From the NCBI GenBank assembly GCA_026990885.1, contig JALXCO010000240.1:1-12330 (forward strand): DNA of 12,330 bases, in the 5' to 3' direction. The notes below the pieces were generated by a model, which was not told the origin of the DNA, searched no databases, and saw nothing but the letters and a program-made list of their open reading frames with translations. Within the stretch, counting starts at the first letter, position 1; the number at the start of each line of letters is the position of its first letter. Position numbers and translations under genes: made by a program. Below are positions 1 to 7,021 of this stretch, one piece after another. Origin of the DNA: Desulfurococcales archaeon. GTDB lineage: Archaea; Thermoproteota; Thermoprotei_A; Sulfolobales; AG1.

Positions 1-140
1 CCGTTCATACACCGCTAAACGGATTCAGACTTAGCGCTACGGTCTACAGAACTATTGTGGGTGGGGAGACCGTGTTTAGCGAAGGCGATATACACGGAAG
101 GTATCCAGGGGTGAACATGCTTGATAGAGCTAGCCGGTAG
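1..140 (+). CDS. pyrC: Dihydroorotase, C-terminal end (partial)
   Basis: This is the last 45 codons of a gene that begins before the window. The open frame starts with the codon at 3-5 and stops at TAG 138-140. The peptide begins VHTPLNGFRL and continues with TVYRTIVGGETVF, which fits the C-terminal edge of dihydroorotase and related amidohydrolases: a strand returning to the small beta domain, then the 'T-x-V-x-G-x-x-V' segment. Dihydroorotase closes carbamoyl-aspartate to dihydroorotate, and the next gene, pyrD, oxidises that product, which supports the call. The last 20 bases overlap pyrD in another frame, indicating tight co-translation. The metal ligands and active site lie outside the window, so another cyclic amidohydrolase cannot be excluded, but the pairing with pyrD makes pyrC much the best choice. 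Confidence 0.72.
   Translation, partial: VHTPLNGFRLSATVYRTIVGGETVFSEGDIHGRYPGVNMLDRASR
108..114 (+). promoter_or_regulatory. Shine-Dalgarno site that sets the pyrD TTG start
   Basis: GGGGTGA, complementary to the 3' end of archaeal 16S rRNA, ends six bases before the TTG at 121. It lies inside the coding region of pyrC, so pyrD is probably translated by internal initiation on a shared mRNA. Confidence 0.6.
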
Positions 141-999
141 AGGCTTCAGGGACCCCATAATAGTCGCTTCGGGAGCCCTACCGCATGTCGATGGATATAT
201 CAGGGAGGTATGTAGAAGATATAGGCCATCCGCCATAACGCTAAAAACACTAACGGTTAAGCCCCTGGAGCCCCATAGGCCTCCAACACTAATCAGGTTC
301 AGTGATGGAAGCTACCTAAACGCAATAGGTCTTGGCAATCCAGGTGTCGGGTTCATCAACGAGCTAGACGGCATCGAGTGCCCCATAATAGCGAGTGTTA
401 CAGGCCAAACTCTATCTGAGATCCTTAAAGCCGTGGAGGCTGTGGATCCGAAGGCATACATTATAGAGCTTAATCTAAGCAGCCCAAACAGGCCGGGCTA
501 CGGTGTAGCCCGATTCAGGGACTCGGTCAATATAGTTAGAGAGGCCAAGAGCATAGCCACCACACCCGTATTCGTTAAGATGCCCCCTATAGACCCCATA
601 ACGGAGTACGCGGGCAGAATCCTGGATGCTGGAGCCGATGGATTAACAATGATAAATACTCTAAAAGGCATGATTATCGATGTTGAGGAGCTTAAACCGA
701 TACTATCCTACGGGACTGGAGGTATATCTGGGAAATGCATCTATCCCCTAGCAGTTAGGATGATTGCGGAGGTCTATAGGGAGTACCAGCCCGAAATCAT
801 TGGTGTTGGAGGGGTGTATACGTGGAGAGAGGCGGTAGGAATGATCGCGGCTGGAGCGAAGCTGGTTGGTCTATGCTCAGCGATAATTGATAGGGGACCC
901 CAGATAATTGAGGAGATAAGGGAAGGTATGAGGATCTATCTAGAGAGAAAAGGCTTAAGTATTGAAAGCCTCATCGGTATAGTATCCATGGACACCTAA
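121..999 (+). CDS. pyrD: Dihydroorotate dehydrogenase, class 1 (serine type)
   Basis: This flavoprotein oxidises dihydroorotate to orotate, the fourth step of pyrimidine synthesis, in the cytoplasm. The 292-residue (beta/alpha)8 barrel shows the class 1 signatures: AIGLGNPG (68-75), ELNLSSPN (116-123), VKMPP (152-156), a TLKG loop (180-183), GTGGISG (198-204) and GVGGVYTWREA (228-238) for FMN phosphate binding, then AGAKLVGLCSAI. The catalytic-base position of class 1A and 1B enzymes, the Cys of N-x-S-C-P-N, is Ser121 here, as described for the Sulfolobus 'type 1S' enzyme. The start is TTG at 121, because an in-frame TGA lies at 112-114 and a Shine-Dalgarno GGGGTGA sits at 108-114, six bases upstream. 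A nearby ATG (117-119) is the pyrC frame. No pyrK-like electron-transfer gene follows. Confidence 0.93.
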   Translation: MIELAGRGFRDPIIVASGALPHVDGYIREVCRRYRPSAITLKTLTVKPLEPHRPPTLIRFSDGSYLNAIGLGNPGVGFINELDGIECPIIASVTGQTLSEILKAVEAVDPKAYIIELNLSSPNRPGYGVARFRDSVNIVREAKSIATTPVFVKMPPIDPITEYAGRILDAGADGLTMINTLKGMIIDVEELKPILSYGTGGISGKCIYPLAVRMIAEVYREYQPEIIGVGGVYTWREAVGMIAAGAKLVGLCSAIIDRGPQIIEEIREGMRIYLERKGLSIESLIGIVSMDT

Positions 1000-1029
1000 A
1001 TAAATACCAGAGATCGAGGCGTTACAGAT

Positions 1030-2103
1030 CTATCTCTTCATATATCCTAAAGCTACAGCTAGTTCAGCGGTTAAAACAGTGTTTCCAGCAGCCCCCCTAA
1101 TCGTGTTGTGCCCGAGAGCAATGTATTTTAGAACTTTATAGTCGCCGAATCCAGCTAGCTTTAGTCTGCCGACAGCTATCGACATTCCACCCTCAAGATC
1201 TCTATCGAGCCTGGGTTGCGGTCTATCTATCTTCCTATATACCCTCACCGGGGATCTAGGGGCTGTAGGGAGTTTAAGCTCCTGCGGGACCCCTTTAAAT
1301 CTACTGAGGCTTCCCGCTACCTCATCCAGATCAATATCCCCCCTAACTATAGCCTCCACAACAATCGTGTGGCCCTCCGACACTGGAACCCTTGTTGTTA
1401 CCGCCTCTATGTTTAGCTTTCTATGCTCCACATGGCCCCTTTCGAATCTACCCAAAATCTTTCTAGGCTCCTCAGCCAGCTTCTCCTCCTCATTCTTGAT
1501 GTATGGTATTATATTGTCCTGGATAGCCATAGCTGAGAGCCCGCTGTATCCCGCGCCCGATATAGCCTGCATTGTTACTAGATTGATCATCTCTATGCCT
1601 TCCCCAACAAGATCTATTATCGGCTTGATAGATAAAGTGAAAACCGTGGAAGTGCAGTTGGGAGTCTTAATCAACCTACCCCTGAATCTACCGCTCTGAC
1701 TCTCGAGTAGATTAAGGTGGTCGGGGTTGACCTCAGGAATCATGAGGGGGACATCAGGATCCATTCTATATGGGCTTGAATCAGAGAAAACAGTAAATCC
1801 ATAGTCAGCGAACCCCCTATCAATCTCGCGGGCAACCTCCGTAGGTAGCGCGGAAAACACTATATCCACACCGCTGAAATGCTCTGGCTTGGGTGAGTAA
1901 ACCTTCATATCGGCTATGTCCTCCGGTATATCCCCACCGATCGACCAGCTGACAGCGTCCCTATACCTCAGCCCGTGCTTGCCTGGGCTCGATGATAGAG
2001 CCACAATGTTGAACCATCTATGCCTAGAAAGGATCTCAACATATCTCTGGCCGACAAGGCCCGTTGAACCCAGTATAGCTACATCATAGGACTCAACCAT
2101 CAT
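1030..2103 (-). CDS. asd: Aspartate-semialdehyde dehydrogenase
   Basis: The enzyme reduces aspartyl phosphate to aspartate semialdehyde with NAD(P)H, the branch point to lysine, methionine and threonine. From the ATG at 2103 it has 357 residues, normal for the archaeal/fungal type. The Rossmann loop GSTGLVGQ is at 12-19. The catalytic cysteine is C150 in TPNCTST, and the active-site histidine is probably H245 in VPVSEGHT. The C-terminal HNTIRGAAGN segment is also typical. A TTG-initiated extension to 2124 is open, but the ATG pair at 2103/2100 sits just after GGGTGG, overlaps the aspartate kinase stop (2093-2095) by a few bases and puts the nucleotide-binding strand at the usual distance from the N-terminus. 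It is translationally coupled to the upstream kinase gene. It ends 30 bases from the convergent pyrD gene, with no clear terminator between them. Confidence 0.94.
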   Translation of the reverse strand: MMVESYDVAILGSTGLVGQRYVEILSRHRWFNIVALSSSPGKHGLRYRDAVSWSIGGDIPEDIADMKVYSPKPEHFSGVDIVFSALPTEVAREIDRGFADYGFTVFSDSSPYRMDPDVPLMIPEVNPDHLNLLESQSGRFRGRLIKTPNCTSTVFTLSIKPIIDLVGEGIEMINLVTMQAISGAGYSGLSAMAIQDNIIPYIKNEEEKLAEEPRKILGRFERGHVEHRKLNIEAVTTRVPVSEGHTIVVEAIVRGDIDLDEVAGSLSRFKGVPQELKLPTAPRSPVRVYRKIDRPQPRLDRDLEGGMSIAVGRLKLAGFGDYKVLKYIALGHNTIRGAAGNTVLTAELAVALGYMKR

Positions 2104-3193
2104 GCACCACCCTTCTACCGCCAAATATGAGCCTATATACCTGATCCATGTCTAAACCCTCCCTAGGTGACTCAAGCTCTACATGTAGATCAGAGATTGA
2201 AGAAACCTTCAGACCCAGATCCTCTAAACCGCCACTGAAAGCGGAGAGCACATGCTTGCTGTATCTACCGATAATAATGTATTTACCCTCAACACCAACA
2301 AGAATCTTGGGGCCATAGTCGCCGCAGTCTCCACATATCGCTGTACCGCCACCAAAACGATCCATAACCATAACCCCACCCCTAAAACGCTTAAGAACCT
2401 TAAACGCCAGCGGATGTATACCCTTAACCCTGTATCTCGACGCGTATTCAGCCTCCTCGAGATCGAGGCATTTAACCGGTTTAGGATCCCGAACATATCT
2501 AGGATCCGAACTCAATATACCCGAGGTATCAGTAACGAAATATAGGCTGGCGGCATCCAGCGAGAAGGCAATAACCGATGCAGTAAGATCCGAGGCACCC
2601 CTACCCATAGTTGTGGTTCTACCCCTTCTATCAACACCAATAAACCCAGGAACAACAACGGTGTATCCCCTATCCAGCAGGGGGGTCAGCCTCCTAGCTA
2701 TATTTCGCCTCGATACAGGTAGGATGGGCTTGGCGTCCCCGAAGTTCGAGTCTGTAGTTAGGCCCATCATCCTATGATCTATGTAGGCAGCCCTCTCCAA
2801 CTTAGATTCCAGCAGGCTATAGATCAGTCGAGAAGTAAATAATTCGCCGAAGGACAATGCCTCATCTAAAGCAACCTTAGAGGCCCCGCATAATCTAGAG
2901 AGCCTCTCCAGCTCCCTGATCGATGAATCCAGAAGCCTAGAGAAGCCCTCTAAACCAAATCCATCTATGATATCGCTGTAGATCGCATATATAGTTTCTA
3001 GAGCATCATCGCGGGAGTATCTGCCCCTGCATAAATCTATGATTAGATCCGTCACACCCTTGATGGCCGAAACAACAACCACGGAACCCTCCAGCTTGCG
3101 GGAGAAGAGAAATTCTAGTGTGTGGGTTATATCCCTGTAGTTTCTAAGGATAGAGCCGCCAATCTTATACACAACATACTGTTTTGCCCACAC
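2093..3193 (-). CDS. lysC: Aspartate kinase (short form)
   Basis: This enzyme phosphorylates aspartate, feeding the product to the overlapping asd gene. It belongs to the amino-acid kinase fold: KIGGS at 10-14 (nucleotide phosphate loop), VVSAIKGVTD near 40-50, SFGELFTSRL near 115-125, VPGFIGVD, then TTTMGRGASDLTA for substrate and phosphate binding, and VTDTSGILSSDPR. At 366 residues it is about 100 shorter than common aspartate kinases of roughly 450-470 with two ACT domains. The C-terminal part after the kinase core is only about 100 residues, enough for one ACT-like unit at most, so feedback control may differ. It carries a CGDCGDYG cysteine pair near residue 290. The GTG start at 3193 has GGTGAG immediately upstream, and a TATA-like box lies at 3230-3239. 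The symbol is by function; lysC, thrA and ask types cannot be told apart here. Confidence 0.88.
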   Translation of the reverse strand: MWAKQYVVYKIGGSILRNYRDITHTLEFLFSRKLEGSVVVVSAIKGVTDLIIDLCRGRYSRDDALETIYAIYSDIIDGFGLEGFSRLLDSSIRELERLSRLCGASKVALDEALSFGELFTSRLIYSLLESKLERAAYIDHRMMGLTTDSNFGDAKPILPVSRRNIARRLTPLLDRGYTVVVPGFIGVDRRGRTTTMGRGASDLTASVIAFSLDAASLYFVTDTSGILSSDPRYVRDPKPVKCLDLEEAEYASRYRVKGIHPLAFKVLKRFRGGVMVMDRFGGGTAICGDCGDYGPKILVGVEGKYIIIGRYSKHVLSAFSGGLEDLGLKVSSISDLHVELESPREGLDMDQVYRLIFGGRRVVHDG

Positions 3194-3229
3194 CTCTCAC
3201 CCGGCTTACCAGATAGTAGGCTTCAGAGA

Positions 3230-3239
3230 ATATATAAAT
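3230..3239 (-). promoter_or_regulatory. TATA-like box for the aspartate kinase-asd operon
   Basis: Read on the minus strand the sequence is ATTTATATAT, centred about 41 bases before the GTG start. Transcription beginning about 25 bases downstream would give a leader of roughly 15 bases carrying the GGTGAG site. This is inferred from sequence alone. Confidence 0.45.
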
Positions 3240-3249
3240 ATTTCCCTCA

Positions 3250-3260
3250 ATATATTTAAA
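3250..3260 (+). promoter_or_regulatory. TATA-like box for the DsrE-like gene
   Basis: ATATATTTAAA matches the archaeal TATA consensus and lies about 57 bases before the ATG at 3313. It faces away from the divergent kinase promoter and predicts a leader of about 30 bases, which would contain the hairpin at 3283-3304. Confidence 0.45.
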
Positions 3261-3282
3261 CAATAAAACATTAGATGCTGAA

Positions 3283-3304
3283 GCCCTAGAAAAATACTGA
3301 GGGC
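3283..3304 (+). promoter_or_regulatory. Leader hairpin overlapping the ribosome-binding site
   Basis: GCCCTAG (3283-3289) can pair with CT-g-AGGGC (3297-3304, with one bulged G at 3299) around a seven-base A-rich loop. The 3' arm contains the TGAGGG Shine-Dalgarno site of the DsrE-like gene, nine bases before its ATG. Folding would hide the site. The stem is short and may be chance. Confidence 0.3.
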
Positions 3305-3312
3305 ACACGCAT

Positions 3313-3654
3313 ATGGCGAAGGTTCTATACCTAATCATGTCGGGCGAGGACTCGCCGGAAAAGTTCAGGCTAGCGCTTCTGTCCGCAATGGTTAATATAG
3401 AGAAGGAGAGGTTCGAGGACCTCAAGATAATGTTCTTCGGCTCAAGCCAGAAGTATATGTTGAAAGCTCCCCAAGAGCTGAAAGCCCTGATCGATAGGCT
3501 GGGCAGGATGGGGGCTATAGATTCCGCATGCATAATGATAGCTAGAGAGCTGGGAGCCGAGAAGGAGTTTGAGGAGCTCGGAATAAGGCTTGAGCCTGCA
3601 GCCGAAAGGCTAGCGTGGTATGTGAATAATGGCTACCAGGTAATCACCTTCTAG
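3313..3654 (+). CDS. DsrE/DsrF-like sulfur-relay family protein
   Basis: A 113-residue soluble protein with the DsrE-like alpha/beta sandwich pattern: first strand KVLYLIMSG, then a helix with EKFRLALLSA, a second strand DLKIMFFGSS, a helical stretch PQELKALIDRLGRMGA, a strand SACIMIARELG, and the characteristic ending GYQVITF. Such proteins are common in archaea. Some pass sulfane sulfur in tRNA thiolation or sulfur oxidation, while many have no known role. The only cysteine, in the strand SACIMIA (residue 74), could be a sulfur acceptor, but its position is not diagnostic. TGAGGG precedes the ATG by nine bases. The gene is transcribed alone and its last 11 bases overlap the 3' end of the convergent glycosyltransferase gene. 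The family is fairly sure; the function is not. Confidence 0.72.
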   Translation: MAKVLYLIMSGEDSPEKFRLALLSAMVNIEKERFEDLKIMFFGSSQKYMLKAPQELKALIDRLGRMGAIDSACIMIARELGAEKEFEELGIRLEPAAERLAWYVNNGYQVITF

Positions 3655-5128
3655 ATGCGGTGAGGGAGGCTATGTGTACTACGATCGTGTACACGATCGA
3701 TGCAGCATTGGCCAGAAGCCACAGAACAGATACAGTAAACCCCTGAATCAACGCTACATAGATCCCGTAAGCAAGTATAGAGCCCGCGGCAGCCTCAAGC
3801 AGCACAGATCTTGTTTTATCCAGAAGCCCCCACATCTCCTCCTTAACGCCCTTAGGAGTTATAGAGTATCTGTAGCGGTCGCTGAAGAGTCCCTGAATAA
3901 AATTCATGGAAACCTCTATAGATGAGGCAAGTGTAACGGCTGATGCCGTGCCTATCCTCTTGATGACCCTATATAGGCTCTCGCTGGGGTCCCTATGATG
4001 TATGATTCTAATATAGTTGATTGTGTATAGGGCGGATAGAGCGATCCACGATAGGAATACAGGGACTATAGCCTCCATGGGGTCCCGGGACGCATAGATG
4101 AGGCCGTGGTATACAGCTATAAGTGCTAGGGGGTATATTATTAATGTAGCTATAGACACCACTGTAGGGAGGTAGTGGAGCCCGTACAACACTAGATCCG
4201 CCTTATCCACAGCGCTAATAAACCTGGAGCCCATAATCATCCTAAATCCCTTTCTTAGAGCCTGTATAGATCCATACGCCCATCTAGACTGCTGGATCTT
4301 GAATGCAGGATATGTAGAGGGCACCAAAACCCTAACGTGCTCGTGGTCTATATAGCATGTTTTTAGGCCTCTAGTAATCATCTTTATACCCATCCAGTAA
4401 TCGTCTTGAACAACATCGTGATCCCACATGCCGACCGCTTCGAAAACCGATCTCCTATAGACGGTGCCTGAACCCAGGGGAATAACCCGTAAACCCAAAC
4501 CGGATCTACCCCTATAGAGGATAGAGACTATATAGCTCATGATAGTCGATAAGGCGGAAGCCAGCCTAGTCGCTAGCTCGTAGTATCCGACCCACCTAAG
4601 AACAACACATGAGCAGCTGTATCTCTCGATAAACCTGTAGGCCTCAATGAGGGCCCTAGGGCTCGGTATGCTGTCTACATCTATAATGAATATGATGTCT
4701 CCTGAAGACCTTCTTATGCCCTCATTTATAGCTCCAGCACGCCCCGCTACAGGCCTATCCCTAAATACGATACGTATATTCAACCCATGCTCCTTACAGG
4801 CTTCATATACCAGCTTCCTCAAACCACGCCTTAGATCCTCGTCGGAGTCGTCTGAAACAATAATTATCTCCAGCCTATCCCTCCGCCATACAATTCTAGA
4901 CAGCTCCCTTAATGTTCTCCCCAATATATATGGGGGCTCGTTTCTAACAGGTATAATAATCGATGCGGCGGCATCAACACTATCATGGTTTATGTCTGCA
5001 TGAGTATTAGATAAGTGGCTTGAGCCGTCGCGATATCTCCAGAACCCTATAGAATAGGCTATATGGGTTGCTTGAATAAGCATATATGATGCTATAGAGA
5101 TTAGCGGGAGTATACCTATAGTCTCCAT
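3644..5128 (-). CDS. Membrane glycosyltransferase, family 2 (cellulose/hyaluronan synthase-like)
   Basis: A 494-residue processive-type glycosyltransferase. After one N-terminal membrane helix (about 3-28), the GT-A domain begins with SIIIPVRNE (56-64) and VSDDSDE (91-97). The metal-binding DVD is at 150-152, the catalytic QDDYW at 241-245, and QQSRW at 279-283 is the Q-x-x-R-W motif of processive synthases. Several hydrophobic segments follow (about 310-380 and 435-490), which would form the export channel and anchor. This arrangement is shared by BcsA, hyaluronan synthase and related enzymes that extend a glycan with a nucleotide-sugar donor at the cytoplasmic face. The divergent neighbour at 5242 makes polyprenyl-diphosphate sugars, so a role in surface polysaccharide, glycolipid or S-layer glycan synthesis is plausible. 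The substrate cannot be told. The ATG at 5128 is chosen because it starts directly before the first membrane helix. Confidence 0.88.
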   Translation of the reverse strand: METIGILPLISIASYMLIQATHIAYSIGFWRYRDGSSHLSNTHADINHDSVDAAASIIIPVRNEPPYILGRTLRELSRIVWRRDRLEIIIVSDDSDEDLRRGLRKLVYEACKEHGLNIRIVFRDRPVAGRAGAINEGIRRSSGDIIFIIDVDSIPSPRALIEAYRFIERYSCSCVVLRWVGYYELATRLASALSTIMSYIVSILYRGRSGLGLRVIPLGSGTVYRRSVFEAVGMWDHDVVQDDYWMGIKMITRGLKTCYIDHEHVRVLVPSTYPAFKIQQSRWAYGSIQALRKGFRMIMGSRFISAVDKADLVLYGLHYLPTVVSIATLIIYPLALIAVYHGLIYASRDPMEAIVPVFLSWIALSALYTINYIRIIHHRDPSESLYRVIKRIGTASAVTLASSIEVSMNFIQGLFSDRYRYSITPKGVKEEMWGLLDKTRSVLLEAAAGSILAYGIYVALIQGFTVSVLWLLANAASIVYTIVVHIASLTASRR

Positions 5129-5197
5129 CCACTGTTTACCGTCTTAGTTGTTGATATAGAGATGAATTAATGTTTAGTCCCCACGCATCTGGAGGAA

Positions 5198-5207
5198 ACT
5201 ATTTATA
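5198..5207 (+). promoter_or_regulatory. TATA-like box for the sugar-phosphate transferase gene
   Basis: CTATTTATAG is centred about 39 bases before the TTG start at 5242, which gives a short leader of roughly 12 bases. A second A/T-rich element (TCTATAAAA, 5216-5224) is too close to the start to be the more likely box. The 113-base gap 5129-5241 also holds the promoter of the divergent glycosyltransferase, for which CTATATCAA on the minus strand is a weak candidate. Confidence 0.4.
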
Positions 5208-5241
5208 GCCACATATCTATAAAACCCTATTGTGATTAACG

Positions 5242-6216
5242 TTGTTTAATCCCGTACCACCGCTAACGACTGTTGCCGTGGCTTCAATACTGGCTACATG
5301 GGTGCTGGGGTACCTAGCCATAAGGGCTGGCTGGCGCCTCAACCTGGTTGGTAGAGACATACATAAGCCCTGGGAGAGCTACGCGTCATCCCTTGGAGGG
5401 TTAGCCCTTGTCGCTGTGCCAGTGATCCCTTTCATTATCGCCCAGAACATCTATACGTTGGGGTTCATGCTTGTATCCTTCATAGGTTTAGCTGTAGGGC
5501 TTCTTGATGATTTCAAAACGCTTCCCGCAAGGAGGAAGGTTCTCCTATCGATGCTACCAGCTCTACCGATGATTCTTCTAGGGATATACGATCCTAGGCC
5601 GGAGGTGCTTTTCCTAGGGAGCGTTAGGCTAACCATAATCTACCCCCTAATAGTTGTGGCGGCATTCGCTGTGGCCCTAAACTCGTCAAACATGATCGAT
5701 ACGCACAACGGCTTGCTGGCTGGAGTGTATCTGGTGGTGTTCACCACCCTCACCCCAATACTGATCGCCAGATCTATAGACACATACTCCTACACACTGA
5801 TACATATAGCAACCATAGGAGGGGTACTCGGTTTTCTGGTTCACAACATGTATCCGGCTAAACTATTTGTTGGTAATTCGGGAGCCTTCATGATCGGGTC
5901 ATGGATAGCGTTTCTAACCTTCCTATCTAGATCAGAGTTCCTCATAATCCTATCCATGCTCCCTCTAGTAGTTAATGGATACACGATAGTCCTCAGCATA
6001 GGTGGGCTTAAGGAGCGTAGAGAGATCAAGGAGAGGCCCGTCATAGTCTCCAACGGGGTTATAGAGGCCAACAAGAGTAGGAAGGCACCTATAACGCTTG
6101 TGCATATAGCTACGCTCAATAACAGGCTTAGAGAGCCCGAGCTTGTTGCCTCAATATGGATCATGCTCTACATATCGGCGGTGGTGTCCTCGCTCATATG
6201 GTTTTTAGCCGGGTAG
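5242..6216 (+). CDS. Polyprenyl-phosphate sugar-1-phosphate transferase (Alg7/WecA/MraY family)
   Basis: A 324-residue integral membrane protein with about ten hydrophobic helices. The family moves a sugar-1-phosphate, often GlcNAc-1-P from UDP-GlcNAc, onto dolichyl or undecaprenyl phosphate, the first step of N-glycan or surface glycan assembly. Motifs in order: GLLDDFK (86-92) with the paired aspartates D89 and D90; NSSNMIDTHNGL (147-158), the N-x2-N-x2-D motif; and YPAKLFVGNSG (204-214). In most relatives the last motif reads F-x-G-D-x-G with a magnesium-binding aspartate; here it is Asn212. A polar cytoplasmic loop (about 253-285, rich in K, R and E) precedes the last helix, where this family carries substrate-binding residues. 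The TTG at 5242 is the first usable start after an in-frame stop-free stretch. It is divergent from the family 2 glycosyltransferase, suggesting a joint glycan pathway. Confidence 0.86.
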   Translation: MFNPVPPLTTVAVASILATWVLGYLAIRAGWRLNLVGRDIHKPWESYASSLGGLALVAVPVIPFIIAQNIYTLGFMLVSFIGLAVGLLDDFKTLPARRKVLLSMLPALPMILLGIYDPRPEVLFLGSVRLTIIYPLIVVAAFAVALNSSNMIDTHNGLLAGVYLVVFTTLTPILIARSIDTYSYTLIHIATIGGVLGFLVHNMYPAKLFVGNSGAFMIGSWIAFLTFLSRSEFLIILSMLPLVVNGYTIVLSIGGLKERREIKERPVIVSNGVIEANKSRKAPITLVHIATLNNRLREPELVASIWIMLYISAVVSSLIWFLAG

Positions 6217-6224
6217 ATTGATGC

Positions 6225-6983
6225 ATGGTGCAGCATATAGATCAATTCAGGATAGCCAACACATACACAGTAATCCTAGGCTACCTAGGGTTCGACATAG
6301 ATAAGGAGTGGAACGCCTCAAACGCGGGCTGCTTAATCTCTAAAAGCATAGATCTGGAGAACCCGTATGTTGTTCTAGAAATGATTAAGGAGGCTGTTGG
6401 GAGGGAAAGCATTCTAGTTATTGGGGCTGGGCCATCGATCTATAATAGAAGCCTTCTTGAGAGGCTTATAGAGCTTTCAGACCATATAATATGTGCCGAT
6501 GGCTCATGCAGGATCTTGGTTGAGGATCAGGACCTACATAAAGATCTGAGCGGAGTAGTGATCTCCGTAACAGACCTGGACGGGGGACTGGAAACACTTA
6601 GAGACATACTAGATCTTGGAGGATACGCGTTCATACATATCCACGGAGACAATATGGGGCTAGCATACAGCGCTATAGAGCTGATGAGGAAGTATAGAGA
6701 GAAGATAGTGATCACAACACAGACAATCCCGCCATGCGATAGAGTCATGATCATACCCGGATTCACTGATGGAGATAGAGCTATAGCGCTAGCCCTCTCC
6801 ATGGAGCCTAGATCCATTGAGCTTATAGGGCTGGACTTCAGAAAAGACGTATCGTCCCACTACACCAAGCCCAGTCTAAAGAGAGGGCTCCACCAGCTAT
6901 CGCCAGTGAAGAAGCTCAAGCTGAGGATGGCCAGGTTCGTGCTGGAAACATTATTACCCTCTAAAGACATTAAAATATATTGA
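6225..6983 (+). CDS. mptE: 6-hydroxymethyl-7,8-dihydropterin diphosphokinase, archaeal MptE type
   Basis: This enzyme adds diphosphate from ATP to 6-hydroxymethyl-dihydropterin, an early step toward archaeal folate-like or methanopterin cofactors. The family (COG1634, DUF115) is unrelated to bacterial FolK. Of 252 residues, the N-terminal 60 are a helical lead-in. Then come VIGAGPS (65-71, nucleotide loop), CADGS (90-94), VTDLDGG (115-121, metal binding), HIHGDN (138-143) and GFTDGDRA (179-186), followed by IGLDF. All the conserved acidic positions appear intact. It starts eight bases after the stop of the transferase gene, so the two are probably co-transcribed. The ATG at 6225 is in frame; another ATG at 6221 is in a different frame. 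Its TGA stop (6981-6983) is immediately followed by the first base of a tRNA-Gln half. Confidence 0.9.
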   Translation: MVQHIDQFRIANTYTVILGYLGFDIDKEWNASNAGCLISKSIDLENPYVVLEMIKEAVGRESILVIGAGPSIYNRSLLERLIELSDHIICADGSCRILVEDQDLHKDLSGVVISVTDLDGGLETLRDILDLGGYAFIHIHGDNMGLAYSAIELMRKYREKIVITTQTIPPCDRVMIIPGFTDGDRAIALALSMEPRSIELIGLDFRKDVSSHYTKPSLKRGLHQLSPVKKLKLRMARFVLETLLPSKDIKIY

Positions 6984-7021
6984 AGCCGGGTCGTCTAGCG
7001 GCCAAGGATGCGGGGCTTTGG
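6984..7021 (+). tRNA. 5' half of tRNA-Gln(UUG), probably a split tRNA gene
   Basis: The 38 bases fold as nucleotides 1-37 of tRNA-Gln. Acceptor strand AGCCGGG (6984-6990); T8; D arm GTCT (6993-6996) with GGAT (7006-7009); A14, G15, G18-G19 and A21 present; G26; anticodon 5' strand CGGGG (7011-7015); loop C32-T33-TTG-G37 ending at 7021. A1 is the identity base of archaeal tRNA-Gln, read as A1-U72 by the amidotransferase GatDE. The D stem shows a C12-G23 pair. There is no matching 3' anticodon strand (CCCCG), no T arm (GTTCGA) and no CCCGGCT acceptor in the following 130 bases, far longer than most crenarchaeal introns, nor elsewhere in the window in a credible context. The break after position 37 is the canonical archaeal splice site. 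Either this is a trans-spliced half or a tRNA gene broken by rearrangement; the GC-rich tail favours the former. Confidence 0.8.

Noticed and set aside
2104..2124. N-terminal extension of aspartate-semialdehyde dehydrogenase from TTG 2124
   Set aside because: The ATG at 2103 has a better ribosome-binding context and gives the usual distance to the nucleotide-binding loop.
3190..3210. CCCGGCT at 3199-3205 as a possible tRNA-Gln 3' acceptor strand
   Set aside because: No T arm or anticodon 3' strand precedes it, and it overlaps the ribosome-binding region of the aspartate kinase gene.
6178..6212. GGCGGTGG followed by AGCCGGG near the end of the transferase gene, a possible partner of the tRNA half tail
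   Set aside because: Only eight or nine bases are complementary, the region is conserved-looking coding sequence, and no T arm or CCCGGCT end follows on either strand.
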